A DNA stretch of 64,000 bases, taken from positions 1-64,000 of the forward strand of contig JAJBVD010000077.1 of assembly GCA_020859985.1 (NCBI GenBank), read 5' to 3'. Positions 41,561 through 52,401 of this stretch are shown here, in pieces. The notes beneath the pieces are model-generated. The model was not told the DNA's origin. It worked only from the letters and a program-made list of their open reading frames with translations, and ran no database searches. Made by a program: the position numbers and the translations under genes. Positions within the stretch are counted from its first letter, which is position 1; the number at the start of each line of letters is the position of its first letter. Origin of the DNA: Clostridiales bacterium. Lineage in GTDB: Bacteria > Bacillota > Clostridia > Lachnospirales > Lachnospiraceae.

Positions 41561-44284
41561 TCAGGCATTCCTGCATACGATAGTTTTTCGTTTTTCCCAT
41601 AGTGCCGTCAGTAGAAACAACAGCGCTGAAAGAGCCGTGATGCCGCACCCGAGCCGGAAGCCTGCCGGCGTATATTTCATATCAATCGTGTGCTCCCCTT
41701 CATCCAGATGCACGCCGATCAGTGCGCCGCCCACGCAGGAAAATTCAGTTTCAACCCCATCCACCAGGATCGTCCAGCCCTCGTCATAAGGCATGGTCAG
41801 AAGCAGTGTCCCGGCTTCCTGCACCTCCACGGTCCCGCTGACCTTATTGCCGTCCACAACGACATTCTCCAGCTGGCTTTCGGCCAGCATGTCAATGACT
41901 TCCTGATAGGCCTCGTTGGAACAGGTGTAGATCTGAGCCTGTACCGTTGTCTGAGTCTCTTTCAGTGTCACTGTAAAATCCGCCAGATTGCTCTCATCCG
42001 AACTGTTGATCACATAAAGGTGATCCGTGTAATCCGAGAAAGTCTTGGTATATTCCGGCGTATTCAGCACAATTTCTTCTACACGCGTATCGATACACAT
42101 ATAGACCTGTTTATTATCCGGTATTTTGATCGCATAATTTTGCCCGTCAGCCATATCAATATAGCGGTCAAGGACAAAGATCGCCTCATGACCGGTTGCC
42201 AGCTCCACAAAGCTGTTCTGGATGTCCAGAGGTTCCCCGGAGCTGGTATCCCACTCCAGAATCGCATCGTCCACCATAAAGCCAAGGGAAAGTGCGTTGT
42301 CATTCTCGTACAGGGTCAGCTCACCGTCCTGCCCCACCTTTTCAAACTGGTAAAAGGTATCGGAATCTGTCGGCGAAGCTACATATTTGATACCAAAAAC
42401 ATCGTTCATCAGCTTCGTCACGCCCAGATAACCGTTTTTGTTCGTCCGCGCCTCAATGCCAAGCGCATCGCAGAAATCGATAACGGAGCTCTGCATGGTT
42501 GAATTGAACATAACAAGCGCGTTGCCGCCCACAAACATCGTGACATTCCGCATACGCTGACGGTCCACCTCGCTGCGGTAAAAGCTGTCCTCATCCTCAT
42601 CCTGTTCAGCGATCAGTGCCTGATAAGAGGTCTGATCCGCCAGATAAATACTTCTTGTGACGCTGCCGTTCTGCGAGATACCGTAGATCGCGTTCGCGGC
42701 AATCTCAACCACCATCACACAGGTGAGTGCGGTGCGAAACACCGAGGGTTTCAGCCGGTCCACATACCTTCCTATTAAAAGAAATACAAAGTAGAAAATC
42801 AGCAGTCCCAATGAGATCAGGAACAGATAACCCTCCAGCTCCTGCTCCGGATCAAGATAACGCACAATCAGAAACGCACAGGGCACCGCCGCCGCAAACA
42901 AAAGCTCCGGCAGCCAGAATTTTTTCAGATGTCCCAGCGCATCATAGGCCATCACAAGCAGAACCGCGACATAAATGAAGGCGAAGCGGTTCGGCAGCCC
43001 GTTCTGCTGGTGAAACCCGTGCCAGATATAGTTCGGAATGTTGCAGGCAAAGCTGAAGAGCAGCAGCGCGCACAATCCATAATGCGCCAGCCGCTCCCGC
43101 AGACGGATCTCGCGGTCAAACAGGTACAGCAGCGCCAACAGCACCGTCGCCACCCCGCAGTAGACATTCAATCCGACCTGTGAGCTGGAGATCGTCACCG
43201 GCTCCATAAACGCCATGTGATTCTCCAGAAGCTCCGCCAGACTCTCGTAAAACTTGACCACGGTCGGGAAAGTGTTGGACTCCATCGACTCAGAGGAGGT
43301 CAGCCCCATGAAGGCCGGAACAAGCATCAGCGCCGCCATACCTCCGGCAAGGAGCGAGTGCCAGGCAAAGGTCAGGCAGCTTTTTACGAGATCGCACGGA
43401 AAGCTGCGTCTCGCTTCCTGAACTGTATCCGCCCGAGCGCTGCCGCTTCCGTTATCCGGATCTGTTTCTGAATTGCTTCGGAGTTTCTCATGAACACTGC
43501 CCGTAAGCGCATCCGTTTGCTGTTCTCCACGCCGACTATATTCACCAGTCTGCGCGATCCAGCGCACAAGAAAATACAGGCAGGAAAACAGACACAGCAT
43601 AAAGCCGATATAATAATTGCACCAGAGCCCGTAAAAGAGAGCCAGGCAGTAAAAGCGTCCGCTTTTGCCCTTTACGATCTGTTCAATCCCATACATGATA
43701 AGCGGCAGCATCGCTACGCTGTCCAGCCACATCAGATTGAAATAATAGCCGATCACGAAGTTGCTCAGGGCGTACATCAGGCCAAAAACAGTAGGTAAAA
43801 AACTTCTTTCCTCATCCCGCTTATGCATGTACCAGGAAAAACAGCCGCCGCAGAGCGCGATCTTCAGGAGAATCATCAGATCCATAAAATCGCAGACATT
43901 GGCCGTCGGTATCAACACCATCAGCAGATTCAGCGGACTCGCCAGATAATAAGCAATGGTAGACCAGAAATTATATCCCAGGCCGCCGGAAAAAGAATAC
44001 AAAAGAGACTCGCCGTTTACCAGCTTCTCATGAAAATCCGTATAAAACGGCAGATACTGGTGAAGCGAATCAATGATCAGCAGCGTCTTGTCGCCAAACG
44101 GCCAGACGCCCATCAGCGCAAATCCAACGCCTGCCACCAGAGCGCTTAAGAAAAATCCCGCCAGAAAATATCTGCGTGAGACAGCTTTCGCTCCTGTTTC
44201 GCTCTTCATACTGTGCTTCCTCAAAAGCGAAGCACCCTTCTCTCTCGAACGGTTTTCTTTTGATTTTTCAGATAATTCTTCCAT
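41561..44284 (-). CDS. YfhO family membrane protein
   Basis: This 907-aa protein has about 12 membrane helices in the first two thirds, starting near residue 40, and a large soluble C-terminal domain followed by a last helix (TALSALLFLLTALW). YfhO proteins are thought to be GT-C-type glycosyltransferases for lipoteichoic acid or other surface glycans. A cytoplasmic loop carries a hydrophilic insertion (DNA about 43405-43545; SNSETDPDNGSGSARAD). AAAGGGG precedes the ATG. It follows addA. Confidence 0.88.
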   Translation of the reverse strand: MEELSEKSKENRSREKGASLLRKHSMKSETGAKAVSRRYFLAGFFLSALVAGVGFALMGVWPFGDKTLLIIDSLHQYLPFYTDFHEKLVNGESLLYSFSGGLGYNFWSTIAYYLASPLNLLMVLIPTANVCDFMDLMILLKIALCGGCFSWYMHKRDEERSFLPTVFGLMYALSNFVIGYYFNLMWLDSVAMLPLIMYGIEQIVKGKSGRFYCLALFYGLWCNYYIGFMLCLFSCLYFLVRWIAQTGEYSRRGEQQTDALTGSVHEKLRSNSETDPDNGSGSARADTVQEARRSFPCDLVKSCLTFAWHSLLAGGMAALMLVPAFMGLTSSESMESNTFPTVVKFYESLAELLENHMAFMEPVTISSSQVGLNVYCGVATVLLALLYLFDREIRLRERLAHYGLCALLLFSFACNIPNYIWHGFHQQNGLPNRFAFIYVAVLLVMAYDALGHLKKFWLPELLFAAAVPCAFLIVRYLDPEQELEGYLFLISLGLLIFYFVFLLIGRYVDRLKPSVFRTALTCVMVVEIAANAIYGISQNGSVTRSIYLADQTSYQALIAEQDEDEDSFYRSEVDRQRMRNVTMFVGGNALVMFNSTMQSSVIDFCDALGIEARTNKNGYLGVTKLMNDVFGIKYVASPTDSDTFYQFEKVGQDGELTLYENDNALSLGFMVDDAILEWDTSSGEPLDIQNSFVELATGHEAIFVLDRYIDMADGQNYAIKIPDNKQVYMCIDTRVEEIVLNTPEYTKTFSDYTDHLYVINSSDESNLADFTVTLKETQTTVQAQIYTCSNEAYQEVIDMLAESQLENVVVDGNKVSGTVEVQEAGTLLLTMPYDEGWTILVDGVETEFSCVGGALIGVHLDEGEHTIDMKYTPAGFRLGCGITALSALLFLLTALWEKRKTIVCRNA

Positions 44285-44393
44285 AATACCCCTTTAGAAC
44301 ACGCCCTGTAACTATTCCGAATCCTCTTATCAGAGTTCTCACATCAGAATCCTTTCTGTCACCGTGTCCTTTCCTTATAAATCCGTCCCGAAG

Positions 44394-47300
44394 TCACAGC
44401 CGGATTTCTTCTCCAAGATGGAACGAATAAATCATCCGCTCACGCACCGGCTGTCCGGTCAGGCGTTTCAACGCTTTTTCGTAATAATCAATCTGTGTGC
44501 GGTAACGCCGGATAAGCGTTTCCCCATCCGGTACGCGGTCCGTCTTATAATCCACTACCGTAATCTCACCATCTTCTATAAAGTATGCGTCAATGATTCC
44601 CTGGACCAAAACGATTTCTTCTTCGAATGCGTTCTCCGGATCGCCATGATCCTTCACGGCAGACATTTCCATAAAATCTTCACCGCTCATCCTGCGCTCT
44701 TTTGCGGAAGGGCTTCCGTATATCTCCGAAGACGGAACACCCAGCACAAACGGCTGCTCCCGGAACAGCTGTCCCCTGACTGCCGCCCGCTCCATCCTTT
44801 CTCCCAGATTCGTCTGCAGGAATGCCGAAATATCTTCCAGCCGGATCGAAGCCGCCGCATCCTCGGACATTTTACCACAACTGATCAATTCTTCCAACTG
44901 CAAACGTAAATCTTCTTTCTTAGAAAAATCTAAATTTTCCATGAACGTATGATAGGCTGTTCCGCGTTCCGCGCCAATTGGGGAATTCACTGGAGCGTTG
45001 CCCATGAACCGCGGGATCAGCGGCACGACTGTTTCTTCTATTTTATATAGCTCCTGCGCGTCATTTTCTTCCATTTTCTGCGACATCTTTTTCAGCTCCG
45101 AGACCGTCACCTTTCCCGGAATTGATTGGTTCTTCTCATAAGGATAAACAGCCGAAAATACCTGTCCCAGATAGTCCTTTGCCTGCTCATCCAGGCAGCG
45201 GGTCCGATCAAGCCGTAACAGATCCTGCAGAGTAAACAAGTCCTTCATCTGTTCTGTCTGTGCAGCCTCCTGATTTTCCTCCGGACAGAGTACTCGCACA
45301 GCAAACAAAGAATCCGCTTTTAAAACAGCCGGAACCACCCAGTCCAGATAATTGGACGCGCCGGAAAGCCAGGAATAAGAAATATGTTCCGCTGCCATAG
45401 CCCAGGTCTGCATCTTTTTCTCCAGATTTTTTACTCCGCCGGTCAGGATCAGCTTTTCCTTAGCTCTTGTCATGGCAACATACAGCACTCGAAGCTCCTC
45501 GCCAAGGTTTTCCGTGGAAAGCTTCTGCTGAATGGCCTTTTTAAGAAGCGTTGCCTGACGCATGCGGGGAAGCTGATCATCCGACGGATGCTGCTCTGAA
45601 GCAGACGGTGTCCACGTATAGTCGCAGGCAATCCCCCATTCGGGATGCATCACGACCTTACTTCGGGCGTCGGACTCATTGAAAGCTTTCCCCATGCCGC
45701 CAACGAACACGATCGGGAATTCCAGCCCCTTACTCTTGTGAATACTCATGATCCGCACGACATCGCCCGCCTCGCCGGTCAGACTGGCTTCCCCATAATC
45801 CACCTCATATTTCTGCAGATTTTCAATGTAGCGGACGAAATGATACAGGCCACGGAAGCTTGTCGATTCGTACGCGATTGCTTTTTCTACCAACATATTC
45901 AGGTTCGCCTGGCGCTGCTGACCAGCGGGCAGTGCGGCCGCATATTCTCCGTATCCGGTTACATCGAGCAGTTCCCATATCAGCTGATGTACAGGCGTGT
46001 GCGCGCACCTCGATCGCAGGTTCTCATAGGTGTCAAAGAAAGTGTACAGCTTTTCTACAATAAGGTTGTCAGATGGCGTCTCTAAAAAGGCTTCACCTGT
46101 CATATACCTCCGGCAACAGTCATAGAAAGAAACATTCGGCTCGTTTTTCGCCGCAAGCCGGATTTTTGCAAGCTCCTCATCCGTAAAACGGCCGATCGCG
46201 CTTCGAAGTACCGCCGCAAGCGGGATGTCCTGCAGCGGATTGTCCAGAGTCTGCAGATAAGAAAGCACCGTGCGCACCTCTGCGGCCGAAAAATACCCTT
46301 TCTGTGAACCGGTAAACACAGGAATGCCCATATCGGCAAGCACCTCACCAAAGGTCTCTGCCCAACCGCTGACTGTGCGAAGCAGGATCACGATATCTCC
46401 ATATCGGGCCGGACGGATGCCGCCGTTCTCCTTTGCATCATCTTTATCAACCACCGGCATATGCCCCACCAGTTCCAGAATGCGGCGGCCGATCATTTTC
46501 GCCTCTTCCTCGCGCAGATTGGCGGAAGCGGCGGCATCCTCCGCGGATTCCCCATCCAGAAGAAGCAATTCTGTCTGATACGGATCTGACACCTCCGGCT
46601 TTTCCGGATATGTTCTCTCGTCTGCCGCCCTGTCTGCAGAGCGTTGTGCGAACGCTGCTGTTTCCGCCGGTTTGCTTTCAGGAAAATCAGCTCCCGGATA
46701 GAGAGCTGCGTCATCGTCATAAGCCACACCGCCCAACTCCTCGGTCATGATCTGCCGGAATACAAAATTGACCGAATCCAGCACCTGATGCCGGCTCCGA
46801 AAATTGCTGTGCAGATCGATGCGGCAGCTGCCTTCCTCCCGGAAATTTTCTGCGGAACCCGCCCCATCTGCGGAATCCATATTCTGTACAGAACCTGATT
46901 TGCCTGTTGGTTCTGCTGTCACTCTTGCCGGACGATAGCTGTGATACTTTTCCATGAACAGCTCTGGTCTTGCCAGACGGAACCGGTAAATGCTCTGCTT
47001 TACATCCCCGACCATAAAGCGGTTGTGCGCACCGATGCATTTTCCGCTAACACTGCTTAAGATCAGTTCCTGCACAAGATTGCTGTCCTGATACTCGTCG
47101 ATCATGACTTCTTCAAATGTTTCCGCATACTCAAGAGCTACCGCGGACGGCTGAAGCTCACCGCTTTCTTTTTCCCGGTTTACCAGCGCATTCAGTGCCA
47201 GATGCTCCATATCCCCGAAATCCAGAACATTCTTTTCCGCTTTCTTTTCCGAAAGACGTTTCATAAATACTTCTGTCAGCCTTGTCAGCTCGCGGACGAT

Positions 47301-48326
47301 CACACCGCTTTTCTGAAACTCCTCCATCAGCACATCAAGATCATCATAATAATAGCGTTCACGCAGTGCTTTGATCTGCTCCTTGCAGTCTGCCCGGATC
47401 GCAGCCACCTGCTGCTTCTTCTCCTCGGAAATCCGTTCATCCTTTTTTGTGCCAAGGCGCGCCCAGCCGCCCATGCTCCGGAAATCATTTAAGTATTCAG
47501 CAAAGGTTTTCCCGCCGGACGCTTCGCGGGCAGACGCTTCCATCAGTTTCCCGACAAGCTCCAGATCCGAAAGCAGCGCTTTCTCATAAGGATACGGGCC
47601 GTCCGGCTCCCTCGTGATACGAAGTGCCTGTTCCAGTTGTCCCTTCACATCGTTCAGGCGCACCGCCGTGTCCGATTCAATAAAGGAAAACCAGGCTGCA
47701 TCCTCAGAATCGGTGAATACATACGCCTCACGGCATTCCTTCAGCCAGTCTTCCGGAAAAGGCTGTCCCAGCGCAAAATGATAAACCTGCAAGATCATCT
47801 CTTCCACGTCCGCATCGCCTTTTCCGGTCGAAAACTGCTCCAGAAATGCAGCAAATTCCGTTTCTTCCATTCTCTCAGGTATATATGCCTCATCCACAAT
47901 CTCTTTCACTGTCTCCTGCTCCAGCAGAAGCATCTCTCCCTCATCTGCGATTCGAAAAGACGGATCAATCCCGATCGTCTGGAAATGATTGCGCAGTACA
48001 TGCAGGCAGAAGCTGTGTATCGTCATAATCTTCGCGTTCATCACAAGGACCAGCTGTCTCTGCAGATGTTCATTATCCGGATCCTGCTCTGCTCTTTTTT
48101 CCAACGCATCACGGATACGCCCACGCATTTCCGCCGCAGCAGCGTTGGTAAAGGTGACGACAAGCAGACGGTCGATATCAATCATGTCTGCACCCGTGAT
48201 AATGGTAATAATACGCTCAACAAGCACTGCCGTCTTTCCGGAACCGGCCGCCGCGGAAACAAGAATATCCTTTTCCCGCGTGTCAATGACCAGCTGCTGT
48301 TCAGCTGTCCATCGTACTTCACTCAT
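44394..48326 (-). CDS. addA: ATP-dependent helicase/nuclease AddA
   Basis: This 1310-aa subunit of the AddAB helicase-nuclease processes double-strand breaks for recombination. UvrD-like helicase motifs include SAAAGSGKTAVLVERI, MIDEYQDSN and VFVGGMGKAF. The C-terminal nuclease has VVDYKTDR. Insertions rich in Ser/Ala/Asp/Glu occur (SVQNMDSADGAGSAENF, and QRSADRAADERTYPEKPE). The start at 48326 follows AGGAGG at 8 nt and overlaps the addB stop by 8 nt. Confidence 0.96.
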   Translation of the reverse strand: MSEVRWTAEQQLVIDTREKDILVSAAAGSGKTAVLVERIITIITGADMIDIDRLLVVTFTNAAAAEMRGRIRDALEKRAEQDPDNEHLQRQLVLVMNAKIMTIHSFCLHVLRNHFQTIGIDPSFRIADEGEMLLLEQETVKEIVDEAYIPERMEETEFAAFLEQFSTGKGDADVEEMILQVYHFALGQPFPEDWLKECREAYVFTDSEDAAWFSFIESDTAVRLNDVKGQLEQALRITREPDGPYPYEKALLSDLELVGKLMEASAREASGGKTFAEYLNDFRSMGGWARLGTKKDERISEEKKQQVAAIRADCKEQIKALRERYYYDDLDVLMEEFQKSGVIVRELTRLTEVFMKRLSEKKAEKNVLDFGDMEHLALNALVNREKESGELQPSAVALEYAETFEEVMIDEYQDSNLVQELILSSVSGKCIGAHNRFMVGDVKQSIYRFRLARPELFMEKYHSYRPARVTAEPTGKSGSVQNMDSADGAGSAENFREEGSCRIDLHSNFRSRHQVLDSVNFVFRQIMTEELGGVAYDDDAALYPGADFPESKPAETAAFAQRSADRAADERTYPEKPEVSDPYQTELLLLDGESAEDAAASANLREEEAKMIGRRILELVGHMPVVDKDDAKENGGIRPARYGDIVILLRTVSGWAETFGEVLADMGIPVFTGSQKGYFSAAEVRTVLSYLQTLDNPLQDIPLAAVLRSAIGRFTDEELAKIRLAAKNEPNVSFYDCCRRYMTGEAFLETPSDNLIVEKLYTFFDTYENLRSRCAHTPVHQLIWELLDVTGYGEYAAALPAGQQRQANLNMLVEKAIAYESTSFRGLYHFVRYIENLQKYEVDYGEASLTGEAGDVVRIMSIHKSKGLEFPIVFVGGMGKAFNESDARSKVVMHPEWGIACDYTWTPSASEQHPSDDQLPRMRQATLLKKAIQQKLSTENLGEELRVLYVAMTRAKEKLILTGGVKNLEKKMQTWAMAAEHISYSWLSGASNYLDWVVPAVLKADSLFAVRVLCPEENQEAAQTEQMKDLFTLQDLLRLDRTRCLDEQAKDYLGQVFSAVYPYEKNQSIPGKVTVSELKKMSQKMEENDAQELYKIEETVVPLIPRFMGNAPVNSPIGAERGTAYHTFMENLDFSKKEDLRLQLEELISCGKMSEDAAASIRLEDISAFLQTNLGERMERAAVRGQLFREQPFVLGVPSSEIYGSPSAKERRMSGEDFMEMSAVKDHGDPENAFEEEIVLVQGIIDAYFIEDGEITVVDYKTDRVPDGETLIRRYRTQIDYYEKALKRLTGQPVRERMIYSFHLGEEIRL

Positions 48327-51300
48327 GCGCGTCACCTCCTATCCCGCCATTTAAAAAACGCTTCGCGTCATGTCCCGATTCGTCTGACGAATCGTGGACG
48401 AAGGCCGTGCCATCGTCCGAAGGACGATTCTGCATGGCACGGCTTTCAGATTTAGACAGGCGCTCCCATACTTCGTCAGCTGTGATCTGCGGTTTGTGCG
48501 GCGCGCAGCGTCCCGGAAGCTTTCGGTCTATACCGCAGACATCCGCGTAGGGGCAGTAATCACACGCGCTTTTATTCTTATCCGTAAACGGATGCGCCCC
48601 GATCTCACCCGCCAGGATCCGGTTCCCTGTCTGGGAAAGCAGCTGTGACACATAAGCCGAAAGATGTTCAAACTGCTCCGTCGTTGCGAGACTGGATGTT
48701 GCTTTCGGGGTCCCGTCCTTTTTCATACCGACCGGTATCACGAGCGAATCTCCATTCAAGTCTTCATCCATGAGACGTACCACCGGCCCGTCCCCGTTGA
48801 CCAGACCGTTCGGCCGCATTTTTTTCAAAAGCGCGTCGGAAGCCTGCTGCGGATTTTCTTCTTTTTCCAGGACCGGATCCCAGAGATGATGGTAAAAAAT
48901 TCCCGCCGGAACTACCTTTTTCCCGGGATGCAGCTTTTTCTCCATCTCCAAAGCGGCGTTCAGGTAGACGACAAGCTGCAGCTGCAGGCCGTAATAAAGC
49001 GACACCGGATCAAACTGCGCGGAACCGGATTTGTAGTCTACCACCTTCACATACACGGTATCCTCTGTCTCCGCCGTATCAATGCGGTCAATCCGCCCGC
49101 GCAGGTGTATGCGCCCGTGGTCGTCCAGCAATACCTGCGCTGCGTCAATATCCTGTGTATCTGCAAAAGAAACCTCTGAACTGACAGGACGGAAACGTCC
49201 GGCCATAATCTGCTCGCGCATCACCCAGACGGTACGCCGCAGAATGCGTTTCAGCCGCCTGATCGTATATTCCTCTCTGGCTCCCGCATGCAGGATTCCG
49301 CCTTCATATGTCTTCGCTGCCAGCTCTACGCATTGATCCATCTCCTTTGCCTGCTCCTCATACGGGTATTCGCCCCAGTCACGCTTTTTGGCAAGCATGC
49401 GCCGGGAAAAAAGCTCGATAGCCTCGTGGAAAAGGTTCCCCAGATCCGCCGCCTTTACCCCGTACTCCGTGCGCTCCTTCAGCAGCAATCCGTAAGAAAC
49501 AAAATGAGAAAACGCGCAGCCCGCAAACTGTTCCAGCCGGGTCACGCTCGCTGTCATCTGTCCCGCTCCTCCGGACGGGTCTGAGCCAAGGTACAGCTCT
49601 CTGGCTGTCGATGCACTCAGCTTTTCCTCCATGTCGGATCCGTCCATCTTACAGCGATCCTGCATGGAAGCGGCGTCCTGTCCGCGCGAAAATGCCGCAC
49701 ACGCAAGAGTCCGCACGCGAGCACTGTAATTTTCATCATTTAAGTACTGACGATAAAGCTCCAGCCATGAAGTCCCGGCATGATCCGTCACAGTACCGTC
49801 ACGGGAAGGGGCGGATGATGAAGCGGTATCCGGATATCCTTGCTGTTCACGCACAGATATTGCAGATGTCCGCAGGTTCTGCAGTCCGTGCAGCAGATAC
49901 AGCATACCGTTCTCTTTTGATGTCACCTGTGAAAGAGTGCTTCCCGCATCCTGCTCCTTTTGCACCTCCAGCTTCGGAAACAGCCTGCGGATTGTTCCGA
50001 CCAGATAAGAAGGCCGCATCGCCGTCCCGTCTCCGCTGCTTACGCACCAGGACAGATACAGCCGATCCTGCGGCTTGGTCAGATTCTGATATAGATAAAA
50101 TCTCTGGATATAGCTGTTTTCCCGCGCTGTCGGCGCAAGATTCGCGCCCGTCGCGATCAGGATCTCACGCTCCGTATCAGAGACGATCCCGCCGCCATCC
50201 CCGTGGGACGGCACCCAGCCGTCATTCAATCCGAGGAAAAAAAGAACTTTCACATTCGCAAGTCTGGAACGGCGGATATCGCCTACCTGCACCTGATCGA
50301 TACCGGGCGGGATAATCCCGATCTTCGCCTCAGAAAGCCCGGCATCCAGAATCTGTGCAAATTCCGCACAGTCCATCGTCTCCTCACCGAGCAGATCGAC
50401 CATCTCATCTAAAAGTCCGATCAGAACCGGATAGACCTGCCGGTATTCATCCGCCAGTTCCGCAGTTCCGCCAACCAGCCGTGATGTTCCCTGAACATCA
50501 CGGCCGGACGCTTTTCCGGGATTTCCATGTGAATCCGTTTTCAGTTCGTCTTCACGATCTTTCAGCAGCTGCTGCACCCCGCAGTCCTCCAGAAGCTGAT
50601 AGAGGCAGCGCGCATATTCCGATAGAGGCCGGCCCTGCCTTTGCATCTCTTTTGCAAATGTGCCGACACGTTCCATGAAACGGATGCGCAGAGAATTGTA
50701 GAGGGCCAGACCCACAAGCGGAATCTCAGCCTCCTCCGGCCGGCTGTCCGCGCTGCCTGAATCAACTGAATTCTCATCAGCGGAAGAAATATCCCCGGAA
50801 AACGCTACATTTTGCAATCCGGCCGGGCACCACGTCCATTCCCTCTCCCAGCTGCTTCGGCCGCGAATTCCCGCAGCCAGGCAATAATTTTCCAGCCGGT
50901 CCGTTTCGTCCGAAGTCAGTCCCGCCATGCCGGTACGCAGGAAACGGAACACACTCTCCCGCGAAAAATCCTGCTGCACCATCGCGAGCGCGCCGCGCAC
51001 AAATTCCAGACAGGGATTCAGAAGCAGCTGCCTGGTCTCGTCAACGAAAGCCGGGATGCCGTAGGTTGGAAAGATTTTATTAACATAATTTCCATAGGCG
51101 GCCATATCTCCGGCAATCACCGCAATCTCCCGATAACGGTAATGTTCTTCCCGCACCAGCTTCGAAATCGTACGCGCCGCAAAATGCACCTCCTGCGCCG
51201 GAGATGTCAGTTCATGCAGGGAAATCTCATCGCAATGAGATGGAGCAACGTTGTCCGTCTGATCCTGGCCGGGCCAGGAACCGTCACCAGATGTTTCCAA

Positions 51301-52350
51301 TACGTCCTCTTTATAAGGCCGCTGTTTTTTGCGGAATAAATTCTGCTCAAGATGATACAGCTCCCCGCCTTTTCGGAAGCGCGGGAGCCCGATGCTTTTC
51401 TGATTGAAACCATCTTCTCTCCCATGAGCGGATTCTTTGAAGGATTCTTTTGTCGGTCCCAGCACGACCGGCTCGCCAAAAACCCCGGGGTTTTCATCTG
51501 CGTCAGATTTCTCATTTCCTGCTGTCTCACCCATCGCACGGGAAACACTGTCTGATGGATTTGCCTCCATCGCGCACTGCACCACACTCCGGATCAGGCG
51601 GCGGCTCGGCGTAAACAGCTCATGCTCCCGGATTTCTCCGAAAAAGTTCTCGCGGGCGTCAATCGTCACAGTCAGATAAATCATCGGACAAACTCGCAGC
51701 AGTTCTCTTAATACCGTGAGCTGGGAAGGCGTAAATCCGGCATATCCGTCAAACGCCAGTACACTATTTCTCAAAAGCTCCGAACGTCCCGCTACCTGCG
51801 CGAGCATCTCCAGCAGCTCCTCCGGCTTCATAAAACGTTCCCGCTGATAGTCGAGAAACGCACGGTAAAGCACCCGGATATCCTCCAGCTTTGCATGCAG
51901 CAGCGGGCGGTTTTCAACAGAATCAAGCATGTCCTGCAGATCCATATCCGAAATCTCATACTGCATCAGCTCGGAAAGGATGGATTTGACCTCTGAGACA
52001 TACCCGGTGCGGTTCATACGCGCACCAAGTACCTTCAGTTCATCCCTTTTTTCCTCTGCCACACGGCGGATCATCAGGTTTTTGCCGGTCTCTGTGAGCA
52101 CCGTTCTCTGGTCCGCACCTACCTCCTCGAAAACGCGGTGCGCCAGCCTCCGGAAGCTCAGGACGTCAATGTTCATGATGCCCTTATCTGGATGCAGCAT
52201 CACCAGATCCCGCTGCGTCTGCATCGTGAACTGCTCCGGTACGATCACCAGATAGCTGCGTTCCGGATGCCTGCGGGACTCCTCTATGATTTTCTGATAA
52301 AGGCAGTAAGATTTCCCACTTCCTGAATTTCCAAAAATGAACTGCAGCAC
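48319..52350 (-). CDS. addB: ATP-dependent helicase/nuclease AddB
   Basis: This 1343-aa partner of AddA has an N-terminal P-loop (FGNSGSGKSYCLYQK), a helicase-like body, and a C-terminal nuclease (VVDYKSGSAQFD). It carries a 4Fe-4S cluster made from an early Cys (FAGCAFSHF) and the late CDYCPYADVC group. It is longer than usual because of several hydrophilic insertions (SSADENSVDSGSADSRPEE and others). The last 45 residues are encoded in part by a structured repeat (48367-48447), so the natural C-terminus may have been extended by insertion. Confidence 0.95.
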   Translation of the reverse strand: MLQFIFGNSGSGKSYCLYQKIIEESRRHPERSYLVIVPEQFTMQTQRDLVMLHPDKGIMNIDVLSFRRLAHRVFEEVGADQRTVLTETGKNLMIRRVAEEKRDELKVLGARMNRTGYVSEVKSILSELMQYEISDMDLQDMLDSVENRPLLHAKLEDIRVLYRAFLDYQRERFMKPEELLEMLAQVAGRSELLRNSVLAFDGYAGFTPSQLTVLRELLRVCPMIYLTVTIDARENFFGEIREHELFTPSRRLIRSVVQCAMEANPSDSVSRAMGETAGNEKSDADENPGVFGEPVVLGPTKESFKESAHGREDGFNQKSIGLPRFRKGGELYHLEQNLFRKKQRPYKEDVLETSGDGSWPGQDQTDNVAPSHCDEISLHELTSPAQEVHFAARTISKLVREEHYRYREIAVIAGDMAAYGNYVNKIFPTYGIPAFVDETRQLLLNPCLEFVRGALAMVQQDFSRESVFRFLRTGMAGLTSDETDRLENYCLAAGIRGRSSWEREWTWCPAGLQNVAFSGDISSADENSVDSGSADSRPEEAEIPLVGLALYNSLRIRFMERVGTFAKEMQRQGRPLSEYARCLYQLLEDCGVQQLLKDREDELKTDSHGNPGKASGRDVQGTSRLVGGTAELADEYRQVYPVLIGLLDEMVDLLGEETMDCAEFAQILDAGLSEAKIGIIPPGIDQVQVGDIRRSRLANVKVLFFLGLNDGWVPSHGDGGGIVSDTEREILIATGANLAPTARENSYIQRFYLYQNLTKPQDRLYLSWCVSSGDGTAMRPSYLVGTIRRLFPKLEVQKEQDAGSTLSQVTSKENGMLYLLHGLQNLRTSAISVREQQGYPDTASSSAPSRDGTVTDHAGTSWLELYRQYLNDENYSARVRTLACAAFSRGQDAASMQDRCKMDGSDMEEKLSASTARELYLGSDPSGGAGQMTASVTRLEQFAGCAFSHFVSYGLLLKERTEYGVKAADLGNLFHEAIELFSRRMLAKKRDWGEYPYEEQAKEMDQCVELAAKTYEGGILHAGAREEYTIRRLKRILRRTVWVMREQIMAGRFRPVSSEVSFADTQDIDAAQVLLDDHGRIHLRGRIDRIDTAETEDTVYVKVVDYKSGSAQFDPVSLYYGLQLQLVVYLNAALEMEKKLHPGKKVVPAGIFYHHLWDPVLEKEENPQQASDALLKKMRPNGLVNGDGPVVRLMDEDLNGDSLVIPVGMKKDGTPKATSSLATTEQFEHLSAYVSQLLSQTGNRILAGEIGAHPFTDKNKSACDYCPYADVCGIDRKLPGRCAPHKPQITADEVWERLSKSESRAMQNRPSDDGTAFVHDSSDESGHDAKRFLNGGIGGDAHE
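48367..48447. repeat. Two-stem structured repeat, copy b, inside addB
   Basis: Stem 1 is CGATTCGT (48376-48383) with ACGAATCG (48387-48394). Stem 2 has outer arms GCCGTGCCAT (48404-48413) and ATGGCACGGC (48434-48443), and an inner stem CGTCC-gaa-GGACG followed by the bulge ATTCTGC. The layout and linkers match copy a at 13492-13568, while the paired arms differ in both strands together. It encodes AddB residues including MQNRPSDDGTAFVHD. Confidence 0.75.
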
Positions 52351-52401
52351 GCCTTACCACCTCCCGATGCATAAATTCCGCTTTCAGATGCTCATATGAT
52401 T

